Source of the DNA: Lamellibrachia columna | Lineage: Eukaryota; Annelida; Polychaeta; Sabellida; Siboglinidae | DNA: 64,000 nucleotides | Assembly (NCBI GenBank): GCA_963662155.1 | Contig: OY759274.1 | Span: 47,883,577-47,947,576 of the forward strand | Reading direction: 5' to 3' | Shown here: piece after piece, positions 22,464 to 35,029 of the stretch | Position numbering within the stretch: position 1 is the first letter of the stretch | How the letters are laid out: each line of letters starts with the position of its first letter | Notes under the pieces: generated by a model | The model's database searches: none | What the model was told of the DNA's origin: nothing | The model's input: only the letters and a program-made list of their open reading frames with translations | Translations under genes and position numbers: made by a program

Positions 22464-25128
22464 CAGTTGTGAACTGTACTTAGAGGACTGAATGGACACA
22501 TCTGAAGAAACACATAATACTACGACCATAGACAGGAGTTGTGAACTGTACTTAGAGGACTGAATGGACACATCTGAAGAGAAACATAAAACTACGACCA
22601 TAGACAGGAGTTGTGAACTGTACTTAGAGGACTGAATGGACACATCTGAAGAGAAACATAATACTACGACCATAGACAGGAGTTGTGAACTGTACTTAGA
22701 GGACTGAATGGACACATCTGAAGAGAAACATAAAACTACCACCATAGACAGGAGTTGTGAACTGTACTTAGAGGACTGAATGGACACATCTGAAGAGAAA
22801 CATAAAACTACGACCATAGACAGGAGTTGTGAACTGTACTTAGAGGACTGAATGGACACATCTGAAGAGAAACATAAAACTACGACCATAGACAGGAGTT
22901 GTGAACTGTACTTAGAGGACTGAATGGACACATCTGAAGAGAAACATAAAACTACGACCATAGACAGGAGTTGTGAACTGTACTTAGAGGACTGAATGGA
23001 CACATCTGAAGAGAAACATAAAACTACGACCATAGACAGGAGTTGTGAACTGTACTTAGAGGACTGAATGGACACATCTGAAGAAAAACATAAAACTACC
23101 ACCATAGACAGGAGTTGTGAACTGTACTTAGAGGACTGAATGGACACATCTGAAGAGAAACATAAAACTACCACCATAGACAGGAGTTGTGAACTGTACT
23201 TAGAGGACTGAATGGACACATCTGAAGAAAAACATAAAACTACGACCATAGACAGGAGTTGTGAACTGTACTTAGAGGACTGAATGGACACATCTGAAGA
23301 GAAACATAAAACTACCACCATAGACAGGAGTTGTGAACTGTACTTAGAGGACTGAATGGACACATCTGAAGAAACACATAAAACTACCACCATAGACAGG
23401 AGTTGTGAACTGTACTTAGAGGACTGAATGGACACATCTGAAGAGAAACATAAAACTATGACCATAGACAGGAGTTGTGAACTGTACTTAGAGGACTGAA
23501 TGGACACATCTGAAGAAACACATAAAACTACCACCATAGACAGGAGTTGTGAACTGTACTTAGAGGACTGAATGGACACATCTGAAGAGAAACATAAAAC
23601 TACGACCATAGACAGGAGTTGTGAACTGTACTTAGAGGACTGAATGGACACATCTGAAGAGAAACATAAAACTACGACCATAGACAGGAGTTGTGAACTG
23701 TACTTAGAGGACTGAATGGACACATCTGAAGAGAAACATAATACTACGACCATAGACAGGAGTTGTGAACTGTACTTAGAGGACTGAATGGACACATCTG
23801 AAGAGAAACATAAAACTACGACCATAGACAGGAGTTGTGAACTGTACTTAGAGGACTGAATGGACACATCTGAAGAGAAACATAAAACTACGACCATAGA
23901 CAGGAGTTGTGAACTGTACTTAGAGGACTGAATGGACACATCTGAAGAGAAACATAAAACTACGACCATAGACAGGAGTTGTGAACTGTACTTAGAGGAC
24001 TGAATGGACACATCTGAAGAAAAACATAAAACTACGACCATAGACAGGAGTTGTGAACTGTACTTAGAGGACTGAATGGACACATCTGAAGAGAAACATA
24101 AAACTACGACCATAGACAGGAGTTGTGAACTGTACTTAGAGGACTGAATGGACACATCTGAAGAGAAACATAAAACTACCACCATAGACAGGAGTTGTGA
24201 ACTGTACTTAGAGGACTGAATGGACACATCTGAAGAGAAACATAATACTACGACCATAGACAGGAGTTGTGAACTGTACTTAGAGGACTGAATGGACACA
24301 TCTGAAGAGAAACATAAAACTACGACCATAGACAGGAGTTGTGAACTGTACTTAGAGGACTGAATGGACACATCTGAAGAGAAACATAAAACTACCACCA
24401 TAGACAGGAGTTGTGAACTGTACTTAGAGGACTGAATGGACACATCTGAAGAGAAACATAAAACTACGACCATAGACAGGAGTTGTGAACTGTACTTAGA
24501 GGACTGAATGGACACATCTGAAGAAAAACATAAAACTACGACCATAGACAGGAGTTGTGAACTGTACTTAGAGGACTGAATGGACACATCTGAAGAGAAA
24601 CATAAAACTACGACCATAGACAGGAGTTGTGAACTGTACTTAGAGGACTGAATGGACACATCTGAAGAGAAACATAAAACTACCACCATAGACAGGAGTT
24701 GTGAACTGTACTTAGAGGACTGAATGGACACATCTGAAGAGAAACATAATACTACGACCATAGACAGGAGTTGTGAACTGTACTTAGAGGACTGAATGGA
24801 CACATCTGAAGAGAAACATAAAACTACGACCATAGACAGGAGTTGTGAACTGTACTTAGAGGACTGAATGGACACATCTGAAGAGAAACATAAAACTACG
24901 ACCATAGACAGGAGTTGTGAACTGTACTTAGAGGACTGAATGGACACATCTGAAGAGAAACATAAAACTACGACCATAGACAGGAGTTGTGAACTGTACT
25001 TAGAGGACTGAATGGACACATCTGAAGAAAAACATAAAACTACGACCATAGACAGGAGTTGTGAACTGTACTTAGAGGACTGAATGGACACATCTGAAGA
25101 GAAACATAAAACTACCACCATAGACAGG
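22464..25128. repeat. Large 72-bp minisatellite, 37 copies, open in one minus-strand frame
   Basis: The unit begins GTTGTGAACTGTACTTAGAG and ends ACCATAGACAGGA. Because 72 is a multiple of three and one frame lacks stops, the minus strand is open for 888 codons (25121 to 22455) as 24-residue repeats containing SSDVSIQSSKYSSQLLS. Five variant types are visible between copies. Three are synonymous in that frame (GTC/GTG, GTT/GTA, TTC/TTT); two change a residue (Phe to Val in three units, Val to Ile in one). There is no unique coding sequence on either side and no signal or splice support. I annotate it as a repeat and treat the frame as probably non-coding. Confidence 0.95.
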
Positions 25129-25714
25129 CAGCTGTCATCAAACCAACCATCTCAACTTTGTGCAATTAAAAGTATATCACTGACCTAAATGCCTTCTCCA
25201 GGGCCTGCCCAGCTGTAGAACAGTTTAAGTCAGACTTCTAGTTCCTGTTAACTGAATCACCTTCAGACGGGCAGCAATGCCAGAAAGGTGCAAAAACATG
25301 ACACATGGCCTGTCGTCTAACAAAACCATTTTCTAGATTGAATTCTAAGAAACAGCTGTTGCCAAATTATTAGAGTTAGTTTTGCTATAAATTAAACGAT
25401 TCCCTGTACAACCTGACAGTAACAAAATATAATATACAATCTGACTTGGCCCTATTATGACTTCATTATGAGTATACTAGACTCGATTCAATTAATCCTG
25501 CACATATTAGAGTGGTCTTCAAAATCTAAATAATTTATTTAAATAATCTCAAGATGACATAATAATGCAAGTAATGTGCAGGTCAAATCACACAAGTCAT
25601 GTTTGAATAAGCCTAATTAACTAATGTGATACTAGTCCAATATAACTGCACAGCTCATGAGAAGTCTTACAAAGTCACTGTTAACATTCTTTCATAGTAT
25701 GCATATTAAGTGAA
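25129..25714. other. AT-rich unique spacer
   Basis: No supported gene; no good pair of splice sites with an open frame. Confidence 0.5.
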
Positions 25715-26735
25715 TGAACTGGTGGGTGGATGGATTGACTGGCAGATGGACTGAAGGGTGGATGAACTGATGGGTGGATGGACTGATGGGTGGATGGATT
25801 GATGTGCAGATGAACTGATGGGTGGATGAACTGATGGGTGGATGAACTAATGGGAGGATGGACTGAGGTGTGGATGGACTGATTGGTGGATGGACTGATG
25901 GGCAGATGAACTGATGGGTGGTTGAACTGATGGATGGATGGACTTATGGGTGGATGGAATGATGGGTGGATGGACTGAAGGGTGGATGAACTGATGGGAG
26001 GATGGACTGAGGTGTGGATGGACTGATTGGTGGATGGACTGATGGGCAGATGAACTGATGGGTGGATGAACTGATGGATGGATGGACTTATGGGTGGATG
26101 GAATGATGGGTGGATGGACTGATGAGTGGATGGACTGACTGGTTGATGGACTGAAGGGTGGATGAACTGATGGGTGGATGGATTGATGGGAGGGTGGACT
26201 GATGGGTTGGTAAAATGATGGATTGATGGACTGATGGGTGGATGGAATGATGGGTGGATGGACTGATGGGTGGATGAACTGGTGTTTGGATGGTTTGCTG
26301 GGTGGGGAACTGGTGGTTGGATGGCCTGATTGGTGGACGAACTGATGGGTGGACGGACTGATGGGTGGATGGAATGATGGGTGGACGAATTGATGGGTGG
26401 ACAAACTGATGGGTGGATGAACTGATGGGTGGATGGAATGATGGGTTGATGGAATAATGTGTGAGTGAACTGGTGGGTGGATGGACTGGTGGGTGGAAGG
26501 ACTGATGGGTGGATGAACTGAAGGGTAGATGGACTGATGGGAGGACGAACTGATGGGTGGATGGACTGATGGGTGGATGGACTGGTGGGTGGAAGGACTG
26601 ATGGGTGGATGAACTGAAGGGTAGATGGACTGATGGGAGGACGAACTGATGGGTGGATGGACTGATGGGTGGATGGACTGGTGGGTGGAAGGACTGATGG
26701 GCAGATGAACTGATGGTGGATGGGCTGATGGGTAA
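25715..26735. repeat. Minisatellite, 16-bp unit, ~63 copies with 112- and 144-bp block duplications
   Basis: The unit is GATGGGTGGATGAACT. Blocks recur at 112 bp (26469 and 26581) and about 144 bp (25849 and 25993). Pro/Ser/His-rich minus-strand frames up to 368 codons are artefacts of the 16-bp period. Confidence 0.96.
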
Positions 26736-26875
26736 AGAAGAGAAAGAACAGGGGCCAAGAAGTAGCTGTGCCTGTCTTCCATAGCATCTCATGTAACCTA
26801 CAGCAGCATAAATCAAGGTAGAAACACCTACGCTCTATGAATCAACAAAGTCTCAAGTATGGAATGTGACGCCCT

Positions 26876-26940
26876 TGCACTAGACTGGCCCTTGCACTAG
26901 ACTGGCCCTTGCACTAGACTGGCCCTTGCACTAGACTGCG
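26876..26940. repeat. Short minisatellite, 17-bp unit, 4 copies
   Basis: CCTTGCACTAGACTGGC is repeated almost perfectly. Confidence 0.95.
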
Positions 26941-27029
26941 CCAGCTGGCTGGTTAAACCTTGGCTCATCCCCCACAGTTACACATATCAGTGTACAGCCA
27001 TAAATAAGTGACCAGGTAAATATAGACTA

Positions 27030-27848
27030 CTAAGCTCACCCTCTGCCCATGTCAACCTCTGTCTGTGTCACCGTATGTCTGTGTCAAATGATGTCTGTGT
27101 CACCTTCTGTCTGCGGCACCCTCTGTATGCATCACCCTCTGTCTGTGTCACCCTCTGTGTATGTAAACCTCTGTCTCTGTCACCCTGTGTCCCTGTGACT
27201 ATATGTCTCTGTCGCCCTCTGTCTCTATCATGTTCTGTCTCTGTCACTCTGTCTCCCTGTCTCTGTCACTCTCTGTCTGTGCCACCCTGTCTGTGCCACC
27301 CTGTCTGTGCCACCCTGTCTGTGTCACCCTCTGTTGGTGTCACCTTCTCTCTGTGTCACCCTCTGTCTGTGTCACCCTGTCTTTGTCACTCTCTGTCTGC
27401 ATCACCCTCTATGTGCATCATCATTTGTCTATATCACCCCTTGTCTCTGTCACTGTGTCTCTGTCACCCTCTGACTCTGTCTGTGTCACCCTGTCCTGAT
27501 CTGTCTCGGTCACTCTGTCTCGGTCACTCTGTCTCGGTCACTCTGTCTCAGTCACTCTGTCTGTGTCACCCTCTGCCTGTGTCACCCTTTGTTTGTGTCA
27601 CCTTCTGCCTGTGTCACTCTCTGTCTGTATCACCCTGTCTATGTCACCCTCTGTCGGTGTCACCCTGTGTCTCTGTCACTCTCTATCTCTGTCAAACGGT
27701 GTTTCTGTTACCCTATGTTTCTGTCACCTTCTATCTATGTCACCCTCTATCTCTGTCACCCCCTATCTCTCTCACCCTGTGTCTCTGTCACCCTATGTCT
27801 CTGTCACCCTCTATCTCTGTTACCATGTGTCTCTGACACCCTCTATCT
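27030..27848. repeat. Degenerate 15-16-bp minisatellite (CTCTGTCTGTGTCACC type)
   Basis: Units match the 16-bp block of the array at 961-2477 but are far more diverged. It grades into the regular 32-bp array that follows. Cys/Leu/Ser-rich frames here are artefacts. Confidence 0.93.
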
Positions 27849-28728
27849 ATGTCACCTCTGATACCATGTGACTCTGACACCCTCTATCTATGTCACCCTG
27901 TATCTCTGTCACCCTGTGTCTCTGACACCCTCTATCTCTGTCACCCTGATTCTATGAAACCTCTATCTCTGTCACCCTGTGTCTCTGACACCCTCTATCA
28001 CTGTCACCCTGTGTCTCTGACACCCTCTATCACTGTCACCCTGTGTCTCTGACACCCTCTATCTCTGTCACCCTGTGTCTCTGACACCCTCTATCACTGT
28101 CACCCTGTGTCTCTGACACCCTCTATCACTGTCACCCTGTGTCTCTGACACCCTCTATCACTGTCACCCTGTGTCTCTGACACCCTATATCTCTGTCACC
28201 CTGTGTCTCTGACACCCTCTATCACTGTCACCCTGTGTCTCTGACACCCTCTATCACTGTCACCCTCTATCACTGTCACCCTGTGTCTCTGACACCCTCT
28301 ATCACTGTCACCCTGTGTCTCTGACACCCTCTATCACTGTCACCCTGTGTCTCTGACACCCTCTATCACTGTCACCCTGTGTCTCTGACACCCTCTATCA
28401 CTGTCACCCTGTGTCTCTGACACCCTCTATCACTGTCACCCTGTGTCTCTGACACCCTCTATCACTGTCACCCTGTGTCTCTGACACCCTCTATCACTCT
28501 GTGTCTCTGACACCCTCTATCACTGTCACCCTGTGTCTCTGACACCCTCTATCACTGTCACCCTGTGTCTCTGACACCCTCTATCACTGTCACCCTGTGT
28601 CTCTGACACCCTCTATCACTGTCACCCTGTGTCTCTGACACCCTCTATCACTGTCACCCTGTGTCTCTGACACCCTCTATCACTGTCACCGTGTCTCTGA
28701 CACCCTCTATCACTGTCACCCTGTCTCT
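27849..28728. repeat. Minisatellite, 32-bp unit, ~27 copies
   Basis: The unit is CCCTGTGTCTCTGACACCCT plus CTATCACTGTCA. It is a homogenised derivative (two 16-bp units) of the degenerate array to its left. Confidence 0.96.
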
Positions 28729-28914
28729 GTGTGGCTAGCTTGTATCAATGATACAGTTGTTGTGTTAGTGCGACTGTGTTAATTTTTAAATGCATTGTAA
28801 TTTTTTTCATTTTAAAAGCTCAATATTCTTTCATTGCCCACATACTTTCCTCTTTTTCTCCTCTTGGTCTTTTTATTGTCTATTGCCCTGACAAGACACC
28901 ATATCCCTGTCTGC

Positions 28915-30245
28915 ACCCCAGACCCTTGTATCCACCCCACACTCCTGTCTGCACCATATACCTCTGTATCCACCACACACTACTGTCTCCACCCCACACA
29001 CCTGTCTCCATTCTAGATCCGTGTCTCCACCCCAGACCAACGTATCCACACCACCCTGTCTCCACCCACACCCCTGTCTCCACCCACACCCCTGTCTCCA
29101 CCCACACCCCTGTCTCCACCCACACTCCTGTATCAACCCACACTCCTGTCTCCACCCACACTCCTGTCTCCACCCACACTCCTGTCTCCACCCACACCCC
29201 TGTCTCCACCCACACCCCTGTCTCCACCCACACCCCTGTCTCCACCCACACCCCTGTCTCCACCCACACTCCTGTATCAACCCACATTCCTGTCTCCACC
29301 CACACTCCTGTCTCCACCCACACTCCTGTCTCCACCCACACTCCTGTCTCCACCCACACCCCTGTCTCCACCCACACCCCTGTCTCCACCCACACCCCTG
29401 TCTCCACCCACACTCCTGTCTCCACCCACACTCCTGTCTCCACCCACACTCCTGTCTCCACCCACACTCCTGTCTCCACCCACACTCCTGTATCAACCCA
29501 CACTCCTGTCTCCACACACACTCCTGTATCAACCCACACTCCTGTCTCCACCCTATATTCCTTGTTTCCATCCCACATCCCTGTCTCTACCCACACACCT
29601 GTCTCCACCCCACACCTTGTCTCCACCCTACATCCCTGTTTCCATACCACACCCCTGTTTCCATCCCACACCCCTGTCTCCACCCACACTCCTGTCTCCA
29701 CCCACACTCCTGTCTCCACCCACACTCCTGTCTCCACCCACACCCCTGTCTCCACCCACACTCCTGTCTCCACCCCACACCCCTGTATCAACCCACACTA
29801 CTGTCTCCATCCCACACCATGTCTCTACCCCAGACCCCTGTCTCTACGCACACTCCTGTCTCTAACCTACATCCCTGTCTCCACTCCACACCCCTGTCAC
29901 CACCCTACATCCCTGTTTCCATCCCACACCTGTCTCCACCCCACACCCCTGTCTCCACCCCACACCCCTGTCTCCATACCACACCCTGTCTCCACCCAAC
30001 AAACCTGTCTCCACCCCACACTCCTCTCTCTACACACACTCCTGTCTCCATCCATATTCCTGTCCTGTCCCTACACCTCTGTCTCCACCCACACTTCTGA
30101 GTTCTTTCTCCACCCCACACCCATCTCCACCCCACACCCCTGTCTCCACCCCACACCCCTGTTTCCACCCACACTCCTGTCTCCACCCCAGACCCTTGTC
30201 TCCACTCATATCTGTACCTTAAACCCATCTCCAACCCACACCCCT
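28915..30245. repeat. Minisatellite, 18-bp unit, ~70 copies
   Basis: The unit is CCTGTCTCCACCCACACT. The plus strand is pyrimidine-rich and the minus strand G-rich. Because 18 is a multiple of three, both strands carry long frames (up to 502 codons of PVSTHT), which I treat as artefacts. Confidence 0.96.
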
Positions 30246-30249
30246 GTCT

Positions 30250-30389
30250 GGTGTGGATGGGGGTTTGATGAGGGGTGTAGATGAGGGGTAGATGAAGGGG
30301 TGTAGTTGGGGGGAGGGTAGATGAGGAGTTGTAGAGATGAGGGATGTAGATGAGGGGATAGATGGGGTGTTGATGAAGGGGGTGTAGAC
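30250..30389. repeat. Short purine-rich degenerate repeat
   Basis: Units resemble TAGATGAGGGGTG with variable length. Confidence 0.8.
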
Positions 30390-31480
30390 ACTCTCTATTA
30401 CGCTATAGTCCTACACTCTCTGCTATTTTATGGTCCTACACTCTCTACTACGTTATAGTCCTACATTCTCTGCTAGGGAACAGTCCAACACTCTCTGCTA
30501 CACCACAGTCCTACACTCTCTGCACTATAGTCCTACACTCTCTGCACTATAGTCCTACACTCTCTGCACTATAGTCCCACACTCTCTGCTACGCTATGGT
30601 CCTACACTCTCTGTTACATCATTGTCCAACACTCTGCTATGCTATAGTCTTACACTCTCTATTATGCTACAGTCCTATGCTCTCTGCTATGCTATAGTCC
30701 TACACTCTCTATTACGCTATAGTCCAGCATTCTCTGCAACACTATAGTCCTACACTCTGTGTTACGTCATAGTCCTACACTCTCTGCTACACTATAGTCC
30801 TACACTCTCTGCAACACTATAGTCCTACACTCTGTGTTACGTCATAGTCCTACACTCTCTGCTACACTATAGTCCTACACTCTCTGCTACGCTATAGTCC
30901 TACACTCTCTGCAACACTATAGTCCTACACTCTCTGCTACACTATAGTCCTACACTCTCTGCTACGCTATAGTCCTACACTCTCTGCTACGCTATAGTCC
31001 TACACTCTCTGCAACGCTATAGTCCTACACTCTGTGTTACGTCATAGTCCTACACTCTCTGCTACGCTATAGTCCTACACTCTCTGCTACGCTATAGTCC
31101 TACACTCTCTGCTACACTATAGTCCTACACTCTCTGCTACGCTATAGTCCTACACTCTCTGCTACGCTATAGTCCTACACTCTCTGCAACACTATAGTCC
31201 TACACTCTGTGTTACGCTATAGTCCTACACTCTCTGCTACACTATAGTCCTACACTCTCTGCTACGCTATAGTCCTACACTCTCTGCAACACTATAGTCC
31301 TACACTCTGTGTTACGTCATAGTCCTACACTCTCTGCTACACTATAGTCCTACACTCTCTGCTACGCTATAGTCCTACACTGTGCTACGTTATAGTCCAA
31401 CACTCTCTGCTAGGCAACAGTCCAACACTCTTTGCTAAGCTATTGTCCAACACTCCCTGCTATGCTATAGTCCAAGTGCT
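30390..31480. repeat. Minisatellite, 25-bp unit, ~43 copies
   Basis: The unit is TCTGCTACGCTATAGTCC plus TACACTC. Variants (GTTACGTCATAG, GCAACACTATAG) recur as blocks, indicating higher-order duplication. The array ends about 30 bp from the host exon at 31514. Confidence 0.95.
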
Positions 31481-31513
31481 CTGTATTTCCTAACAATGTC
31501 TGCTGATGCTTAC

Positions 31514-31663
31514 CTGAAGCTGCCTCCGCGCCGGACGGGCCTCAGATGACAGAGCCGTTTTGTTTTGGAGTGGGCGTACACAACGCTGTCATCCTGGGAT
31601 ATATCCTTCCCTTGTCCTGGGAGTGCCGTGACCCTACAGGAAGGAGCCTCGTCTGGGATGCCC
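31514..31663 (-). CDS. Host gene internal exon, 150 bp
   Basis: On the minus strand an acceptor TGTTTGCAG precedes base 31663 and a consensus donor CTTCAG|GTAAGC follows base 31514. The 150 bp begins with one base of a split codon, carries 49 open codons and ends with two bases, so it can be skipped in frame. The other two frames contain stops. Residues begin GIPDEAPSCRVTALPG and end RPVRRGGSF, with the basic middle YAHSKTKRLCHLRPVRR. The exon is markedly GC- and CpG-richer than its surroundings. Its end phase matches the start of the exon at 705. The opening APS..VTALPG recalls the first strand of fibronectin-III domains, but the rest does not follow that fold, so I do not assign it. The family is unrecognised. 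Confidence 0.75.
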
Positions 31664-32040
31664 CTGCAAACATTGAGAACCTTCAATACCAACATGTTCC
31701 TCAAGACACTGTCATCAAGTGAGCCAGTAAGGACAAAGACAGGGACAATAACCATATTCTACTAAGTTATTGTCTCTGTGTAGTGATTAATACAGTTCGT
31801 ATGCGACACTACTAAATTCTACATATGACACCCTGAGAAAGAGGGCTCAAAACACAAAACATATATGTCTTTAGTGACAGAAACGTCTTCCAAGATGTAA
31901 CAGGCATTCTGACCTAAATACCTGAATATCAATAGCCACATGAGTTGATACATGTTTCACAGACTCAGAATTCTTAGAACAATACCACTTGTGTGAGACA
32001 AAGGCATTGACAGTCTGTGGGAGTGTATTCATTGTTGTTG
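31664..32040. other. Intron sequence upstream of the 150-bp exon
   Basis: Unique AT-rich sequence. A plus-strand frame through the exon (31565-31765) is a shadow. Confidence 0.55.
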
Positions 32041-33165
32041 CAGTCATACAGTGATGTCATAGAGTGATGTCATACAGTGATGTCATAGAGTGATGTCATA
32101 CAGTGATGTCATACAGTGATGTCATACAGTGCTGTCATAGAGTGATGTCATACAGTGCTGTCATACAGTGATGTCATACAGTGCTGTCATAGAGTGATGT
32201 CATACAGTGCTGTCATACAGTGATGTCATAGAGTGATGTCATACAGTGCTGTCATACAGTGATGTCATACAGTGCTGTCATAGAGTGATGTCATACAGTG
32301 CTGTCATAGAGTGATGTCATACAGTGCTGTCATACAGTGATGTCATACAGGGCTGTTATACAGGGCTGTCATACAGTGATGTCATACAGGGCTGTCATAC
32401 AGTGATGTCATACAGTGCTGTCATAGAGTGATGTCATACAGTGCTGTCATACAGTGATGTCATACAGGGCTGTTATACAGTGCTGTCATACAGGGCTGTC
32501 ATACAGTGATGTCATACAGTGCTGTCATAGAGTGATGTCATACAGTGCTGTCATACAGTGCTGTCATACAGTGCTGTCATAGAGTGATGTCACATAGGGC
32601 TGTCATACAGTGATATCATACAGGGCTGTCATACAGTGCTGTCATACAGGGCTGTCATACAGGGCTGTCATACAGTGATGTCATAGAGTGATGTCATACA
32701 GTGCTGTCATACAGTGATGTCATACAGTGATGTCATACAGGGCTGTCATACAGTGCTGTCATACAGTGCTGTCATACAGTGATGTCATACAGGGCTGTCA
32801 TACAATGCTGTCATACAGGGCTGTCATACAGTGATGTCATACAGTGCTGTCATACAGTGCTGTCATACAGTGCTGTCATACAGTGATGTCAAACAGGGCT
32901 GTCATACAGTGCTGTCATACAGGGCTGTCATACAGTGATATCATACAGGGCTGTTGGACAGGGCTGTCATACAGTGCTGTCATACAGGGCTGTCATACAG
33001 TGCTGTCATACAGTGATGTCATACAGGGCTGTCATACAGTGATATCATACAGGGCTGTCGGACAGGGCTGTCATACAGTGCTGTCATACAGGGCTGTATT
33101 ACAGGGCTGTCATACAGGGCTGTCATACAGGGCTGTCATACAGGGCTGTCATACAGTGCTGTCTG
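32041..33165. repeat. Minisatellite, 13-bp unit, ~86 copies
   Basis: The unit is CAGTGMTGTCATA. About half the units contain TGATGTCA, one base from the CRE palindrome TGACGTCA; the rest carry GCTGTCA. The mixture is patchy rather than regular. Confidence 0.96.
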
Positions 33166-33311
33166 GCTAGCATGACTGACTGTTACCATAAGCCTGGCTG
33201 GAATTCCAACAATTCCATGGGCTCATTACATGAAACAGGCAACTACAGCTATAAAGAAAAGGCCAACAAAATAAGTCCTACTAGGACAACACAGAAGTAG
33301 GAGGCATCAAT
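33166..33311. other. Short unique spacer
   Basis: No supported feature; a 42-codon plus-strand frame from 33171 has no further support. Confidence 0.5.
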
Positions 33312-34712
33312 GGGGTGACAGGGAGGGGACATGGATGTGACAGAGAGGTGACAGGGAGGGGACATGGATGTGACAGGGAGGTAACAGGGAGGGGACATGG
33401 ATGTGACAGGGAGGTGACAGGGAGGGGACATGGATGTGACAGGGAGGTGACAGGGAGGTGACAGGGAGGGGACATGGATGTGACAGGGAGGTGACAGGGA
33501 GGGGACATGGATGTGACAGGGAGGTGACATGGATGTGTCAGGGAGGTGACAGGGAGGGGACATGGATGTGACAGGGAGGTGACAGGGAGGGGACATGGAT
33601 GTGACAGGGAGGGGACATGGATGTGACAGAGAGGTGACAGGGAGGGGACATGGATGTGACAGGGAGGGGACATGGATGTGACAGGGAGGTGACAGGGAGG
33701 GGACATGGATGTGACAGGGAGGTGACAGGGAGGGGACATGGATGTGACAGGGAGGGGACATGGACGTGACAGGGAGGTGACAGGGAGGGGACATGGACGT
33801 GACAGAGAGGTGACAGGGAGGGGACATGGATGTGACAGAGAGGTGACAGGGAGGGGACATGGATGTGACAGGGAGGTGACAGGGAGGGGACATGGATGTG
33901 ACAGGGAGGGGACATGGATGTGACAGGGAGGGGACATGGATGTGACAGGGAGGTGACAGGGAGGGGACATGGATGTGACAGGGAGGTGACAGGGAGGGGA
34001 CATGGACGTGACAGAGAGGTGACAGGGAGGGGACATGGATGTGACAGAGAGGGGACATGGATGTGACAGGGAGGTGACATGGATGTGACAGAGAGGTGAC
34101 AGGGAGGGGACATGGATGTGACAGAGAGGTGACAGGGAGGGGACATGGATGTGACAGAGAGGTGACAGGGAGGGGACATGGATGTGACAGAGAGGTGACA
34201 GGGAGGGGACATGGATGTGACAGAGAGGTGACATGGATGTGACAGAGAGGTGACAGGGAGGGGACATGGATGTGACAGAGAGGTGACAGGGAGGGGACAT
34301 GGATGTGACAGGCAGGGGACATAGATGTGACAGGGAGGTGACAGGGAGGGGACATGGATGTGACAGGGAGGTGACATGGAGGTGTCTGGGAAGTGACAGG
34401 GAGGGGACATGGAGGTGACATGGAGGTGACCGGAAGGGACATGGATGTGATGGGGAGGGGACATGGATATGACAGGGAGGCGTCAGGGAGGGACATGGAA
34501 GTGATGGGGAAGGGACATGGAGGTGATGGGGAGGGGACATGGAGGTGACAGGGTGGGGACATGGGGGTGATATGGAAGTGACAGGGAGGCGACATGGATG
34601 GGATGGAGGTAACATGAAGTGACATGGAGGTGACAAGGAGAGGACATGGAGGCAACATGGGGGTGACATGGAGGCAAGATGGAGGTGACATGGAGGTGAC
34701 AGGGAGGGGACA
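33312..34712. repeat. Minisatellite, 11-bp units organised as 33-bp higher-order repeats
   Basis: Three 11-bp relatives (GACAGGGAGGT, GACAGGGAGGG and GACATGGATGT) alternate to give a 33-bp unit repeated about 35 times, degenerating toward 34712. The plus strand is G-rich with runs of three to four G. Minus-strand Ser/Pro/His frames up to 489 codons are artefacts. Confidence 0.96.
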
Positions 34713-34725
34713 TACCACTGTGTGA

Positions 34726-34880
34726 CAAGCACCAAGGCACTAAGTGACAAGTACCAAAGGCACTATGTGACAATTACCCAAGGCACTATGCAACAAACAC
34801 CTAATGCATGGTGAGCACTAAAGGCTATATGTGACAAGCACCAAAGGCACCATGTGACAATTACCCAGGGCACTATGTAA
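34726..34880. repeat. Degenerate ~32-bp repeat, ~5 copies
   Basis: Units contain CACTATGTGACAA and ACCAAAGGCAC with many changes. Confidence 0.8.
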
Positions 34881-35029
34881 CTGTAAAAACAAACAATTGT
34901 CACTTGTCCCTCCTAGTTATCAAGCATCCTGTTAAGTTGGAAAGACTCATGCACAAGAGCCTGTTTAAGTTTTAACAACATGGCAATTGTGTAGCAGACT
35001 AATGACAGGACAGAAAGAAATTGAACCAC

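Noticed and set aside
28776..30284. 502-codon PVSTHT-repeat frame and G/W/C-rich minus-strand frames
   Set aside because: Products of the 18-bp array; open on both strands, no unique domain or splice support.
33249..34750. Two 489-codon and one 308-codon minus-strand frames
   Set aside because: Same DNA read in different frames of the 11/33-bp array; artefacts.
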